Assembly (NCBI GenBank): GCA_035578155.1 | Contig: JAPWDM010000024.1 | Span: 4,338,961 to 4,402,960 of the forward strand | Length of the DNA: 64,000 bases | Direction of reading: 5' to 3' | Origin: Brachynemurus nebulosus | Taxonomy: Eukaryota > Arthropoda > Insecta > Neuroptera > Myrmeleontidae | Part shown: piece by piece, positions 21,481 to 37,220 of the stretch | Layout: each line of letters opens with the position of its first letter | Position numbering within the stretch: the stretch's first letter is position 1 | The notes under the pieces: model-generated | Seen by the model: only the letters and a program-made list of their open reading frames with translations | Databases searched by the model: none | Told to the model about the DNA's origin: nothing | Program-made: the position numbers and the translations under genes

Positions 21481-22531
21481 TCGGTTTTAGAATAGACGTT
21501 TTCAACTGTCAAGTAATATAATAAAATTATATTATAGGCCTTCTTAAGTTATTGCGCTTGCAAAACTCAATCACTTCAATATCATCATTTTTCGTTTGTG
21601 GTCGTATTTTTATCTAAATAATTTTACCTACCTACTGAGGGGCCCCACTTTCCGAAAAACATTAAAATACAGTAAATATCAATAGACCATACAAAGTGGA
21701 CGTTGCAACCGATAACACACTCTTAAAAAATCTACTCAAGTATTTATCAATTACTTATCGTAATAGTAACAGAGCGGGGGATGCCGATGTTGTAGCTTCG
21801 GTTCCGAAAAGATGACCCGAAAACATTGGTAAGGAACCCGATAAACGTGTCAAAGTGTTTTTATTTCCTTACTCGTCGACCGTATATTCTGTCCACGATT
21901 TTGCCATTACCTGGCTAAATCCAACCCTGGTAATAAAAATTAACCAACCATACATGATGGTAAGATTAGCTACAGAAGGATGTCTTAAAACGTAAATTAA
22001 CATTGTAAATATTAAATTTAGAATTGATGGGATTTATATAAATTTAAAACTATTCTTGGTTGAATTCCATTTACACAGGAGTTTTATAGACAATAATTAA
22101 ATTCCATGTCAATATAGACAATAATTAAATTCCATGTCAGATCAAAGAGACACCAGTTAAAGCATTTCTTTACCCATATCAGATGCGTCAGTACATTACA
22201 AGAAAAATTAGGAATTTGGACCAAAGTGCAAATCATTACAATCTTAATAAAAAATAAATCTCCAAGTGTCTACGGGACATACATTAAGTTAGGGTTCCGT
22301 CGTCATATAAGTTTTTCCTAACTCTCCAGATAAAATATAGGGTTACATTCTTAATAAATTCTTTTTACGGTTTGCCGTAAAAATTGATAATGTTCAACAC
22401 GATTATTTAAACATGATTGTGTAATTATTCATTGTACTTATGTGTTGACATGAAAGTCAATTACTCAACATAATTTGAAATGAAATTGAAAAAAATTCAA
22501 TAATTCGAGTTGAAATTTTTAGTAAGTGATA

Positions 22532-23691
22532 GGGTAAAAGCCCCGATTGTGGAACACTATTTTTAGGTATTTCATCAAACTTGCTTACAAAAATTAATAA
22601 ATGAATTAAACACCCATTTTTTTTTCTTAATAAGCATGAAACCAAGTTTTTTTAATCCAATGAATATGTTTTTAAGAAAATATAACCCAAAAATATTGAT
22701 TTATTAATGTTTTGTTTTATAATTTGTTGACATCTATAAAAAAACGGACAGAAAATATTAACACCCTTTAAAAAATCAGCACATTGACACCTAAAAAAGA
22801 ACACGTATGTACGAACATGAGATACATCAGATACATCTTTTGCCATCTTTTCACTCTATGACATAGAGTGACATCTAGTAGTAAATAGAATGTCAAATTA
22901 AAAAATATAGAATGGTTTAAATATTCGATAAAATAAACGACCAAAATCACAGAATATACCAAAATACCACAGAAAAATACTATATTTTGTTTCGCCATCT
23001 ATGTATTTTGGTAAAGTTCTAATCAATTCTAAACCTTCTAAACTAACTTATCAAAATGGCGACAATTTTTCATTATTAATAAAATTTTGCAACTTTAAAT
23101 CAATATTTTTTATTTATCAATTGACGATACGCTCCGAAATAAAAAAAAAAATATTAAAAATTTTACGATTTTAAAGCAGTAAGTAAATATTTTAGACTCA
23201 AAAAGAAATTAAAGCTATTTATAATATAAATTTTTAGTTATTTTACGTACATGATTTTAGTTAAATACACAGGTTATATGTGTACTCAAAGAAATACACA
23301 TATATATAAATTACATTTAAACCGAATAAAAAGATGATTTAGCTCTTATAATCTCTTAACTGGACTAATAAAAATTATTTGTATAGTTTTATTGCGCTAA
23401 CTTCGAAAATTAACTGAAAAATGTTGAAATTTATAAGGCATGTGTTTCTATAAATAAGCATTGATCAAACGCAAAAGAGACACATTTAGCAAAAACTGTT
23501 TAATTTATATATGTATTTCTTTAATTAAGTAAAGAAACATTAAATGTGAGATGAATTTAAATTGAAAAACAATCATTCTATTAATAATAATTTTTGTTAT
23601 CAGACGTTTCTTTCAGAAATAACTTCATTAAGATATAAATGTCAAAACTGTTTTTCTATTGGATCGCGTTCCACAAACGGGGCTTTTACCC
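22532..23691. mobile_element. Non-autonomous TIR element, 1.16 kb, TA duplication
   Basis: The ends are GGGTAAAAGCCCCGATTGTGG and, in reverse complement, GGGTAAAAGCCCCGTTTGTGG. TA flanks are at 22530-22531 and 23692-23693. The interior has only short ORFs. TA duplications suggest the Tc1/mariner superfamily. Confidence 0.75.
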
Positions 23692-24330
23692 TACTATATG
23701 TAAATTTTTAGATTTTTTGGATCCAAAATTGAAAATTTAAGTTCATTACTTCGTAAATAAGACCTAAGAATTGAAAATGGTTGAAGGAACATATTCTAAA
23801 AAGTTTTTGTAACGAAAAACTAAAGTTTTATATTTTCCAGCTTTCTTCCAAACGATTTAGACTTCCATTTTTGAGGGACATCTCTTAACATTAAATAATT
23901 GAATGAATAGATGAATGGATGGTGGGTGCGAGTCCCATAGGGGGGTCACACGTAACCTTTCTTCTTGTGTCCTTCAAAAGCAAGAGCGAAACTCAGAAGA
24001 GATCAAGTTCCTTAATAAAGGAAAGCAGGCCCTTCAGGTTAGTGTTCCTGAAAAGTTGATCTGAAATATTATGAGTCAACGTTTTACATATTCTTTATTC
24101 ACTGGTTAAAATTTTAGATCGATGGCAGCACCCTTAAGAATCTCCCGAAACTCCTTATATAAAAATATAAGTTCGTAAACTACGTAATTGACGTAATTTA
24201 TGAGTATGTACATAATACCCTTATTATAAATTTTTAGTAGTTAGAGAGCACTATCAAATAGATTATAGGGTCAATTGCTGTTTTTTTTATAATTTTTAAT
24301 TTAGATTTGTACTGTAATTTTTTAATTGTA

Positions 24331-24435
24331 TAGACGTGCACAGTATGTGCAAACAGGATGTAGATGTGCATAGTAGTTGTAGCCAGGATGTAGATGTGCG
24401 CACTAGGTGTAGACAGTATGTAGACGTGCGCAAAA
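24331..24435. repeat. Short tandem repeat of about 33 bp, three copies
   Basis: Units resemble GTAGATGTGCRCAGTAKGTG, each followed by TAGMCAGGAT. The copies are diverged. Confidence 0.75.
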
Positions 24436-25101
24436 GGTTATATTCGGTTTTGGAATTTTTGGCTTTTCCCATTTACATGCATCATAAAAAATGTTGAAAA
24501 TTTTGCCATCATAATTTATTCCAAAAATACTTTCCCGCTGAGATTTTTGACTGTTTCCATACTTTTGACAACTCCTGCATAATATAATAATATTCACCAT
24601 TTTAGAGATGAAAACAGCACACAATTGAGTAAAATCATGGATTCAGTTTGATTGGTGTTTTTACAAAAGAATTAAAAATTTTGTATACGACAACTTTCCA
24701 AACAAAAACTATTTTCGTAAAACTTTTTACATTGATACAGAAAACACACAATACTTTCGTTCACTTGTCGGATTTGTTTTAAACGAAATATTAATTAAAA
24801 TTTTACTAATTAAAACATTGTAAAAAAGTTTTGATGGACGGGTTGGTACACAGATTTTCGTATATTATTGTAATAAAAAATAATAATAATTTTATTTGCG
24901 GAAACCAAACTAAATATTTGAAATGTTCATTAAAAATTTTTAATTGGAAATATTTTGTTTACGATATTGATCGTAGATAACTTAACTTTGTGAGAATCCA
25001 CAGTATAATTATGGTGAAATGTTTAATTTGTCAAAATTCCACGGGCTTGTAGGTATATATTCTGACGTAGAGTATAAATTTTTATCCAGTTCAACTTCTA
25101 T

Positions 25102-25135
25102 CTGATGAAGCAATCAACTGAAAGCTATCTCGTAG
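25102..25135 (+). ncRNA. Possible hammerhead-like remnant
   Basis: CTGATGA (25102-25108) is followed 11 nt later by GAAA (25120-25123), then a CTA/TAG mini-hairpin. Flanking TTCTA and TAGAA could form stem I. Stem II is only 2 bp, so this is weak. Confidence 0.2.
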
Positions 25136-25326
25136 AATGTTTCTATTTTCAACTGAAAATTTTACAAATCAAATATTTGATGATATAATTATTTTGTTTA
25201 GTTTATGAATGTGGTTTTGTAAGTAAAATACAAAACTAAAATATTAAAGTCCATTTGTCAATTCTAATAATAGTAATATTCTCATTCCAAACATATTATA
25301 TCACATGAAGAAACAGCTTGGAATCC

Positions 25327-25450
25327 TTAGTGTGTGGACAGACCGTGGCGGGCGCCCGTCCCATTGCCCATGCGGCCTACCGCACGAACAATTCAATTCA
25401 TGTATTTAAATGTACGTATTCAGACCAATACGAACTGGTTTTTGCGGGCA
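25327..25450. repeat. Second copy of the GTGTGGACAGACCG repeat
   Basis: Matches 21325-21450 in GTGTGTGGACAGACCG and in TGTATTTAAATGTACGTATT. It is locally GC-richer than its neighbours. The overlapping 62-codon ORF is not credible. Confidence 0.5.
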
Positions 25451-26228
25451 AATTGACGGGCAATCTATCTGCGGGCATCTTACGAACTGTTGAAGTGGAT
25501 AGGTAATAAAATACTTTAAAAAAAAATATTTCAAGTGGCCAAACCCTTGAAAAAAATTTTTTTTTTACTTTCTAACAAACTGTTAGGTAAAAAATCTAAA
25601 CATAAATGCCTTTATCTACGACTACCATGAAATTGCTTGTTTATTGTACAAAATACTATCTAAGTAAACTACGTTTTACAGACAGCCACACATCCAGCTG
25701 TCCAAAAATGGCCCTTTACACGTATGTATATTACAAATAATAACGCCGACTACACTTTTATTAATTCTTATAAATATTATATATTATACAGTGATATACA
25801 TAATACATTATGTTAGAATCTGTACAAAAATTTTACCTAGCAACTGATTGTTTACGTTTGTTTTTATTAATAAATTTCAAATACTACATAATTTTAATGT
25901 ATTGGTATTTGTAGATTTGTACCAAATTTTTGTCGTTTATTGTGAATTTCACGTTAGTCGCAGATAAAGTATAGTACGTAATTCGGTTGTAAAGCGTATT
26001 ATACACTCGTGCAATTACACACTTGCCGCTACGTGGCTCTTGCGTAACTTTTTCGCTCGTGTGTAAGATGCAACTTACAACCTCAATCACGTAATATGCT
26101 ATTACTATGTAGTGCAATTAAAATAATACACAATCTTAAATCCATTGAATAGGTCACGTATTCCTAAATTTTTTTATAATTTTATTTCATCTTTTGGGTA
26201 TGACATTAGGTAAATGCATATTTAAATA

Positions 26229-26569
26229 CAGTAAATCCTCGCTATTTCGACCTAATGCAGACCACGGCCGGTGCGAATTTGCGAAAATCCCAAATTATAG
26301 AAAAATTTAAAAAAACACGTGTAATCCTTACTTTTACGGACATCGTGTACTTAATTTAGATAAATTTCAAAGCGTAAGTGTATATAATAATTTAAATCGA
26401 TGAACTGAGTAATAAATAAGAAGTTTAAAAATGGAAAATATTTAATTTTAATAAAAATTTACTACAAAATGTATACTACACTCTAATTTACAATATAAAT
26501 TATTTTTTTTGTCAGTCTGATTTATAGAAGTTCTGAATTAGTGAAGTCCGAAATAGCACAGTTTTACTG
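26229..26569. mobile_element. pogo/Tigger-like MITE, 341 bp
   Basis: Left end CAGTAAATCCTCGCTATTTCG and right end (reverse complement) CAGTAAAACTGTGCTATTTCG are flanked by TA at 26227-26228 and 26570-26571. The CAGTA start and CTCG...ATTTCG core are typical of pogo/Tigger termini. Confidence 0.75.
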
Positions 26570-28439
26570 TAATATTTAAAATTTAGTTTATTAAATGAAA
26601 GGTTACGGTATTGATTTTTGTAGGTATTTAAAATATATATAATTTTTTTATGAAAAATATACCTCTGTACTATTTCCATACCTATATAGATTTTATTAAA
26701 AATTTGCATTTAACTGTAAATAGACACGAAGTATGTTTACTTAAAATATGCATAATTTTATGGCCCTGTATATCTACAATTTCAAAGCCTTTTATGTTTG
26801 ACACCTTTGTCCACTTGTTGGTTCTATTGTATTTTTATAAAAATAGTTTTTATTAGGTGCCCGCATCGTTGTGAATGTCGAATTTGACCGCATTGTGCCA
26901 CGTGCTATTTTGCGGGCGTGTTACGATCGCCCGGATCGGTCGGACCGGTCCTTATATAGTTTCATCAAGTTCGTCTGTTTGTCTGTTCGTTGTCACACCC
27001 TCATAGTTCCTACATATTTGGAAATTTTGTATGTACAAGCTACAGGTATACATCTCATTCATAGAATAATGAAAACTATATTGTACTATTATACGCAAAG
27101 GGGTAAAGCCAGTTTATAGGCAATTTCTCCGACGCAGGAAACGGCGTGAGGCGGGTGTGACAAGAAGAACATAATGTGTTGCCTATTTCTCAGTAAACAG
27201 GACTATATTTATTGCAGGACATAAATTGTATACGTACGTATGTTAATGTTGAAAATAAAACGAATACCACTTTTTTCTTTCAAATATTTGTAATTTTTTC
27301 TTAAAAATGTTAAATTTTATTATCAATATTATATTTTGAGAATAGTAATTCCTTTTATCACTTTTAATTTTTGAAATACTAGACTACAAAGTAATATTTA
27401 TACCGTTCCTCTATCCGTAATTTTTAAACCATTGATCAAAAACATCTGAAAAAGGGCATAGCCGGGTAAGATAGGGAACACGTTCCTTGACGCAAAATTG
27501 ATTGTTTTTATAGAAAATAATACTTTTTCGCCCCAAATACATTCCTGCCAAATTTCAACCCTCCGAGGCTAATAGTTTATGAATACACAAAATGACAAAA
27601 ATTTTCAAAAAAAATTTTTTTTGACGAAATTATTTGAGTTTAATATATATATTTATATGAGTTTAATATATATTGTGTACCCACCTTAGGCAAAGTAATA
27701 AAAACAAATTAACGTTATATCCTTTTATTATACTAATATTTTTAAATTTTTTAAGTAAATTTTTTTTTGGCACTTTACGCGTTATATTGTGTACCCACCA
27801 TTTTGTTCAGTAATAGGTCTCTTAGTACTCTATACATATAATTTTATGTGTAAAATTTTAGTTGGTAGAACATAATAACATTCAAATACAAATGCATGCC
27901 ATGTTCGGTACTACATATATTACTTATGTATAAAAAGGACCATAACGTAAAGCATCTGCCTTATTTAAAAAACACAGTAGAACTTCAAGGAGAGCAATAA
28001 CTTGTTGTAGTTCTTGGAATTCCTGTGACGGTCTAAAAAAAATATTTTTTGACTTGCTATAAAAAATATGTTTTAACGTGTTAAAAAATAATTTTTAAGG
28101 TTAACTTTACTATGAATTTTAATATTTGAATGAAATAAATAAAATTATCCCAGCCTACTTACTAATTAAAATTACATCTAACTCAACAAAAATTATAAGT
28201 TTTAGAAACTTTATTTAAATAAAGATAATAATAATAAAAATTATACAAAAATAATAAAATAATAAAGATAAAGTTTTCGAAATATGGCACGTACTATCTC
28301 GAAAAGTAAGCAGGATATCGTTTAAGGGATAACTTCTGGCGTTGCTACTTTAAGCCAGTAAATTTACCAAGAAAATGCCTGTCAAAATACAAAACTTTAC
28401 ATACAAGATTTTTCTCTTGGGAGTTGTTCAGGGATGTAT

Positions 28440-31400
28440 TGTGAGTATAGATATACATTGGCGGGATGGTGGAGGTTGTGCTTCAGCCGCCATATTGGAA
28501 AATGTATTTTTCAAATAATCTCCAATATCTCACAAACTATCAGTCTCCCAAGGAAAATGGTAAGAACCTTTTTTATCAGAAATTAAATTTCCTACAATTT
28601 TTGTTTGAAGCATTTTTTCGTGAAATTAATATTTTTCAAGACATCAAACATTAAATCCTTGTGAAAATTCGTTGTAGTTGTTTTTGTCTCATATCTCTTT
28701 AGATGTGAAAAATATTCTGAAAGTAGTTATTATAAAACTTGTTGAGCATAAAATTCTCTATAAATTTTATTTAAAGCTTTTTTACGTAGAACTAATAGTT
28801 CAGAAGCTATAGACATGTAAACGTCAAAATCACCTGCAATTGTCAGTAAGAGTCTGTATTGTTAACACACTTATGAGATATGCAGCACTAATAATTTGGG
28901 TTGCAAAATTTTCTCCTGAAATTCATTTTTCAGAAGACACTTAGGAGTATTCCATGTGTGTAAATCCAAATTGGCGGGATAGTGGGGGTTATGCTTTAGG
29001 CGCTATCTTGGATCTTAGTTTTTGTTAAATATCTGAATAACAATACATCTAGCAAAGAAAATGGTGAAAACTAATATTATAGAAAATTAAATTTGGAACA
29101 GAATACTTTTTCTCGAAAAACTTTTCGATGGATTTCTTAACTTTCGATGTAAAATTCGCCAAAATTTCATGGATCCTATTTTTTTTTTAATATCTCGTAA
29201 ATACGTTATACCTTGAAAATAGCTATTAAGAAATTGTTAGAGTGTAAAATTCTTTACAATTTTTATTTTAGTTTGATTTTAATAATTTATACCCGAAGTT
29301 TTCTTTTAGAAATCGATAACTCGAATTTTAGGAATCGATGGCTCGAATGCTGCTAATCAGAAGGCACTAAGGTCGAATATTAAAAAAGTTTGTACACGGA
29401 GAGAAAGATCATATAATTTTTGTAGAGAAAATTTCAGAAAAATTACAATGCTCTCTTATAATGCGTGCGCGATCGACGGCCAAAGTAAAAAATATTTTAC
29501 GATCATGTAAATATTATTAAATTGAAACGTAAAGAGTATTAGTCATGGCCTCATAAAAATTGTTGTGCTGGCATGGTTAAATTTAATGTGCTAACACAAC
29601 TTCTATCACACTTTTATGCATATATGTTATATTTTAATTCTTATTGTTGTACTCTTTCATTTGCGCATCTGACCGGCAACCTTATGTTGGTTGGGCTGTA
29701 CGCACTGAGGAACAGTAAACGTATTCAAACCTGCTTCGAAAAACTTCGATGATGCCCGATCTTTTAATAGGAGAATGCACGTTGTTTTAACTTAATAGTA
29801 GAATATCTCGAAAACTATGAATCCGAGATCTAGACATAATGCGTACAATTTTTAGAAAATCGCTTTACGAACAAAATGACCCCTTATAGGCCTCTCTACG
29901 ATTAATGGTTAATGAGATATCATTTTTTTTTTGTTTGAAATCATTGTTGTGTGTTGGTGATGATTACCAAATAAACGAGACTGTATTTCCAATAGGTGTA
30001 ACGTATATTGAATTCATAATCAATTATACATAAATAATAAATAAACTTTACACATTTCAAAATAACAAAAACGATTGGCAACAATACATTCTAATACTGA
30101 AGATAGTGAAGTAACAAAATGATGAATGTATGTACATGTGTGTAAACGGTGACCGTCCGTCCTGTAAGACAGTCTAATGAATACTGCTTGCAATATCAAA
30201 GTGCTTGGTCGTCACACCAGCCTGGCTATGTGACTTGCATGTATGAGTGGAGTCATGCTCAACAGCGTTGATACCTTCTTTCTCTTTCTTTCTTTCCACT
30301 ATTAGCAGATAGCTATTAGCAGATTTTCTGTCGGGAATGGAACTTTTTACTGTGCTGTTTTACAAATTTTACGGAGCTAATATTACGGAAAGAATATTCT
30401 ATCCTTTAAATTTTCTATGATTTATTATAATTTTTATATTTTTACCATACAAAATTTAATATGTTCGGCTTTTACACGTCGATTGTAGTGCTGAGCACAG
30501 TAATTTTTCTATGAATTTTCTCTCCGTGTAGGTTTTACAGTTTGCTTTTACCAAACACTCTTCAAATTAATTTGTTTTGAATATTTTTCTCTTAAACTAC
30601 AGAATTAGAATGTAAAAAACTTTAACTACTATTGTTTCTAAACAATTCTGTTAGGTATAGATAGGTATCTCGTAAAGAAAGTTGTTATTAATTTTTAAGA
30701 GTATGAACTTTTGTAAAAATTCCATGTTAGTTTTTTCTTCGTTGAATTAAGATTATTAGATTATTAAATTTAATAATCTAATTAGAGTACATTAAGATGA
30801 TTAAATCCAGATTAAAAATTCAATTACGGCTGAAGCACAACTGCCACCACCCCGCCAATTTATATTTCAAATAGTGGAGTATCCCTTAGCATTTTTCAAT
30901 AAAAAAATCTCAGATGCAGTGTTTGGTACTGTCTATCTCATTTAGATGTTACAACAGCGATTAAACTGACAATTTTAATTTTTCGAGTCACAAAGGTTCC
31001 AGTAAAACTGTAGAAATATACCGGATTCATCGAAAAAATTTCTGAACGAAAATTGTGCTAAATTTATTTTTCTGTAAAATTAGTTCTTACCAGTTTATTT
31101 GTTAGATATACCGTTTTCGAAATATTGAGTAAAAACTTGAACCCAAGATGGCAGCTGAAGCACTGCTTCCACTATCCCGCCAACTTGTATTTAAGCTCAT
31201 GGGATACTCCTAAAGATTTTCCGAAAGAAAAATCTAGGGTCTAAATTTTGCAGCCCAAGTTTTTAGCACTATATATCTCATTAGTGTCAACAGTAGTGAC
31301 TCTTATCGAAAATTTGATGATACAATTTTAACGTTTAAAGGTCTATAACTTCCAAGCTATTAAAAATACGACAAAAGCTTTCGAATAAAACTTGTAGAGG

Positions 31401-31690
31401 ATTTTACGTTCTAAAAATGCGATAATAGCTACTTTCAATGTCCAAAGTATCGTTAACGAGATATTGGGGATAAATTAGATCCACGAAATTTTGGCAGGTT
31501 ATACATCGAAAAATACGAATTTCATCGAAAAATGTTTCCAACAAAAGTAACGCAAAATTTAATTTTCTATAAAATTGATTTTGAGCATTTTTCTCACAAG
31601 ATGCACCGTGTTTGAGATATTTGGCAAAAACTGAAATTCAAGATAGCGGCTGAAGTACAACCTCCACCTAAACATTCTCCAAAAAGAAAA
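28440..31690. repeat. Large diverged foldback with internal tandem copies
   Basis: The block TTGGCGGGATGGTGGAGGTT with GCTTCAGCCGCCAT occurs forward at about 28462 and 28974 and inverted at about 30831, 31151 and 31645. Accompanying lines on aatatctc-type sequence are shared. Spacing between copies is about 320-510 bp. A younger element sits between the arms. Confidence 0.65.
29395..30528. mobile_element. Non-autonomous TIR element with TA duplication inside the foldback
   Basis: Termini CACGGAGAGAAA and TTTTCTCTCCGTG are mirror images flanked by TA at 29393-29394 and 30529-30530. Length is 1134 bp. No transposase ORF was seen. The ends and TA sites point to a Tc1/mariner-type MITE. Confidence 0.7.
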
Positions 31691-31734
31691 TCTTATATCT
31701 AAATTTTTGTGAGAAAAAATTTCAATTATACCGT

Positions 31735-31865
31735 ATTACTTGTATACATAATTCTGTATAACTAGCCAACTGCGTATACATACTATAGGTATAAATAGCC
31801 AATTTCATAATACTGTATGTAAAAATAGCCAGTTTCGTATACATACTGTATGTATAAATAAATAC
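31735..31865. repeat. Tandem repeat with ATAGCCA motif
   Basis: About three diverged copies of a roughly 45-bp unit containing CGTATACATACT, GTATRWAWATAGCCA and ATACTGTATG. Confidence 0.6.
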
Positions 31866-34776
31866 CCACATCCAATATTTATCCATTTTTATATTGAACG
31901 GTAAAAATGTCCTTAAATTCTCTATATTTTATTCCGAAAGCTATGAAAAATTCCAGCCGCTAAGGTACCCTGACTTAATACGTGTTCAACACGCTTTTAG
32001 CGAATTTTTTTGTTATTAGTTTTACTAGTGATAGTATAGATTCTACAGTCAGGTAGTATATAAAATGAAATTGTATTTCAAAGTATTAAGGACTTAATTA
32101 AGGAAGAATTTAAAACATTTCTGTTACACATAAACCCGTACAGAATTTTTAAGTAGTTTAATAGACAACCGCCATGAAATCCTGGAAAAATTAAAAATGT
32201 AATGTAACAAAAATAACATTTATATGCATAATAAAGCACTCTACAGGCCTTACAGACATAGCAAATGGCAAATGTTTCCAGATAAAATTTAGTAAGAAGA
32301 ACTTCATATTCGCTTTGAATAGAATAACATATTAAGTAGATTTACGTTCTAATTAAAATACTAAGTTTAAATACTTAAAAAATTATTCAACCAATTCGTA
32401 CCAACTAGAAAATTTATCTGCATAAGTAAAATACTTATACAGGATGATTAATTTGAGAAGTATGATTTTTAATACAACTAAGCTACACAGTCAACATTCT
32501 GACGTCTTAATGAATTCATATTTCTGATTTGGACGTCAGAAAACAAGTTCACAAATATATCTTAATGAATTCATGGTTTAAAATTGTTAAAATAATTCAT
32601 AGATATTTTACGCGTCGATTTAGGAACAGTTTATGAAGTCTTAATTATGATATCTTAAAGAACTCTTTTTTCTGACTTCAGAATTGCGATGTCTTAAATA
32701 GCTCATATTTCTGATGTCCTAAGAAGTTCATATTTCTGATATCTTAAACAGCTCATATTTCTGATGTCTTAAATAGTTCATATTTTAGATGTCTTAAATA
32801 GTTCATATTTCTAATGTCTTAAACAGTTCATATTTCTGATACTCATTTTATTTAGGGGGCCAGGGACGTCAAAGCTAACTTTTTCCTGGGGTCGGAAATG
32901 CCAGCGCTGTCATACACGATTTTACTCTTAAATAAATTTAGATGAAATGACACAATACAATAAAAAATTTTACTACCGTTATGCATTCATAAACAAGTGC
33001 ACATAAACAATTTTCCCTCATTTATGCATGCGCACTTATGTCAATTTTCGCATTTGCTGATATATATTTTTTGAAACCTTTTTTTTTTTTATAAAATGGA
33101 GAAAATTGAAGATGCTCTAAAAGTGCAAGTTGTTCTAACAATAACATAGTAATCTAGTAACTAATTCACTTTTTAACATCCATATAGAAACTAAAGCATA
33201 GAGCGGCAGATAAATGATTAAATTATCTGGAAGATTTTAATGAAGTTTCCACACTCCCGGAGTAGAATTCTCGTGAATATTCAACCTAACCTTACTATAA
33301 TTTTTCATTAAATTTAACGTGTTTATAGTGAACATAGAGAGAAGGCAATGTTGATAAATTTTATCCAGTATACAGAGTCTATTATTAGGCTGTTATCCTG
33401 TTTGCTTACTTCTTACTTAAAATAACAATTCGAGTGAATCTATTTTATGATTAAAAATAATCATAGTAAGCGATAAGACAGTTGCATATACCTACACAAT
33501 TATCTTAAAGACTACTTTTCATAAAAAATACAAGCAAAATTTTCTTTACAAAATGCAGATAATAATTAGACAGGAAGTTCTATAATAATGTGGGTTCAAA
33601 ACGGTGTTTAGAAACGTAAATTACAATTAGAACTTTATTCTATTTCATTTTATTTAAAGATGTTAACTTTGTACAAGTGATTTTTTGAAATTTTCTTGTG
33701 TCGTAATGCAGTTTTATGAGTTTTATTTTTAAATCTCCTATCAAACTTCATTTATTGTGACGTTTTCATATATTGCCAGATTTTAACATTAATAGTTCAT
33801 TTAACGTACGACTGTTGGAGTTTCAATAACGCGTTTTCAAAAGTGGAACGTATTTTTTTAAAATTCATTATTTATTTTAAATTTTCAGAACATTACCAGT
33901 TTTGAAATATGAAAAAGAACTAGATAAAAATACTGAATTTTTCACCGATATGTTACTGTTGTTATTAACGTAGTTGCTCAGGGATAGTCAGGCACAAAAG
34001 TATACCTCAGCGAAAAAAATTTCTTTTATCAAAAATTACGTAATGTATTAATATTTTTCAGTTATTAAATTTGTATACCACTTGTTTTCTTTAATTTCCG
34101 TGCGCTAATGTTGCAGCAATATAAGAGTATTGTTGAAAAAGCGTTGTAAAAACGTTGTAAAATAATGTTTATAAATTATATTTAAAAAACGGCGTGGTCA
34201 ATAATTTTTATTTGTTATTAAATATGGTTTGTAACTTTGTATTTTATAACATATTAAATTTTTATCAAATTCCTTTGACACGTTTTCATTTTATTCAAAA
34301 AAAATAGTGCCTTCCCATAAGAGCCCGTGTTAAAATTACAAAACTTGGAAACCGATTTTCTCAAAATTGGGATGGTCAATATTTTTTTCGGTAAGGGCTC
34401 GTATTATTGGTATTGAATTAAATAAATATACAGAGAAGTTTCGTTAGAATCCTTTGAAAAAATCGTTTTATCGACCAACTACCTTAAAAAGATGAAAGGT
34501 ACATACATCATGTTTTAATTATTGTAAAATACTTATACCAAATATTAAGAAAAAAAAGAAATAAAAATGTTACACTTATTTTTTTGTAATGCAGGAATGT
34601 CTATGAATAATAACTAATCAATACAAATACAGTGGAGCTTCAATATAAGAACAAACTAATTAATAATTTGGATTCCAGTGGATTAATTGGATTTTATACT
34701 AATGTATAAATTTCATTAAAAATATTGCTGTAATAGAAAGTTCTTCTAAATTCTAAAAATATTGCTGTAATAGAAA
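31866..34776. other. AT-rich non-coding stretch with one minisatellite
   Basis: Apart from the 25-bp minisatellite at 32690-32843 no array, TIR pair or coding region was recognised. Confidence 0.4.
32690..32843. repeat. 25-bp minisatellite, about six copies
   Basis: Units of GATGTCTTAAATAGTTCATA followed by TTTCT, with point differences (CCTAAGAAG, ATCTTAAACAG). Degenerate copies extend upstream to about 32500. Confidence 0.85.
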
Positions 34777-35400
34777 GACCTTTACAAAAGTTGTTAGGTA
34801 CGAAGGGGGACATTAAATGGTGACCTTAAATTTGACCTTCACTTTCATTATCAAAGTCATTTTGAGGTCACGTCGTATTTTTCAAATGGAAAGACCTATT
34901 TTTTATTTCGGATTCTGAAAGAGCGTGAAATTTTACATCGAAAATGCTATGAACGAATTTTTTTATTAACCTTTAATTTTTTATTTTTTAGTTATGAAAT
35001 TTATTAGTTATGAAAAATTAATTTTTCATAACTTTTTAGTGTAATTTTTTTCTGGATTTTGACCTTAGAATGACCTTCAGAGATCATTAAAAACAAACAG
35101 AAGCTCCTATTTTACGTCTCCAAAAGATGCCGACACTTTAAAGTTAGGTTTTTCTTTTAAAATCGAATTTATTATTGTTCTTTGGTGGTCTACACCTCTT
35201 AAGACCAATAATAAAAAAATTCGTTTACAGCATTTTCGACGTGAAATTTCACGCTCTTTCAGTATCCGAAATAAAAAATAGGTCTTTTCATTTAAAAAAT
35301 ACGACTTGACCTCAAAATGACCTTGAGAATAAAAGCCAAAGTCAAATTTAAGGTCACCATTTAATGTCCCCCTTCGTACCTAACAACTTTTGTAAAGGTC
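34777..35400. repeat. Foldback element with ~200-bp arms
   Basis: Arms 34777-34975 and 35202-35400 are inverted copies (coordinates sum to 70177). The ends begin GACCTTTACAAAAGTTGTTA. The arms contain GAAGGGGGACATTAAATGG and repeated GACCT/AGGTCA motifs. No ORF is present. Confidence 0.85.

Positions 35401-37220
<1,820 letters not shown>

Noticed and set aside
22452..22998. Minus-strand ORFs of 62-76 codons with hydrophobic runs
   Set aside because: AT-rich chance frames inside a non-autonomous TIR element, without a conserved motif.
23930..24050. Possible tRNA-like or SINE sequence near GGGTGCGAGTCCCAT
   Set aside because: Only a weak T-arm-like segment is present. No acceptor, D or anticodon stems could be drawn.
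26871..27119. 82-codon GC-richer ORF
   Set aside because: Local GC rise probably reflects a transposon end (CGGGCG motifs shared with 25340). No domain was recognised.
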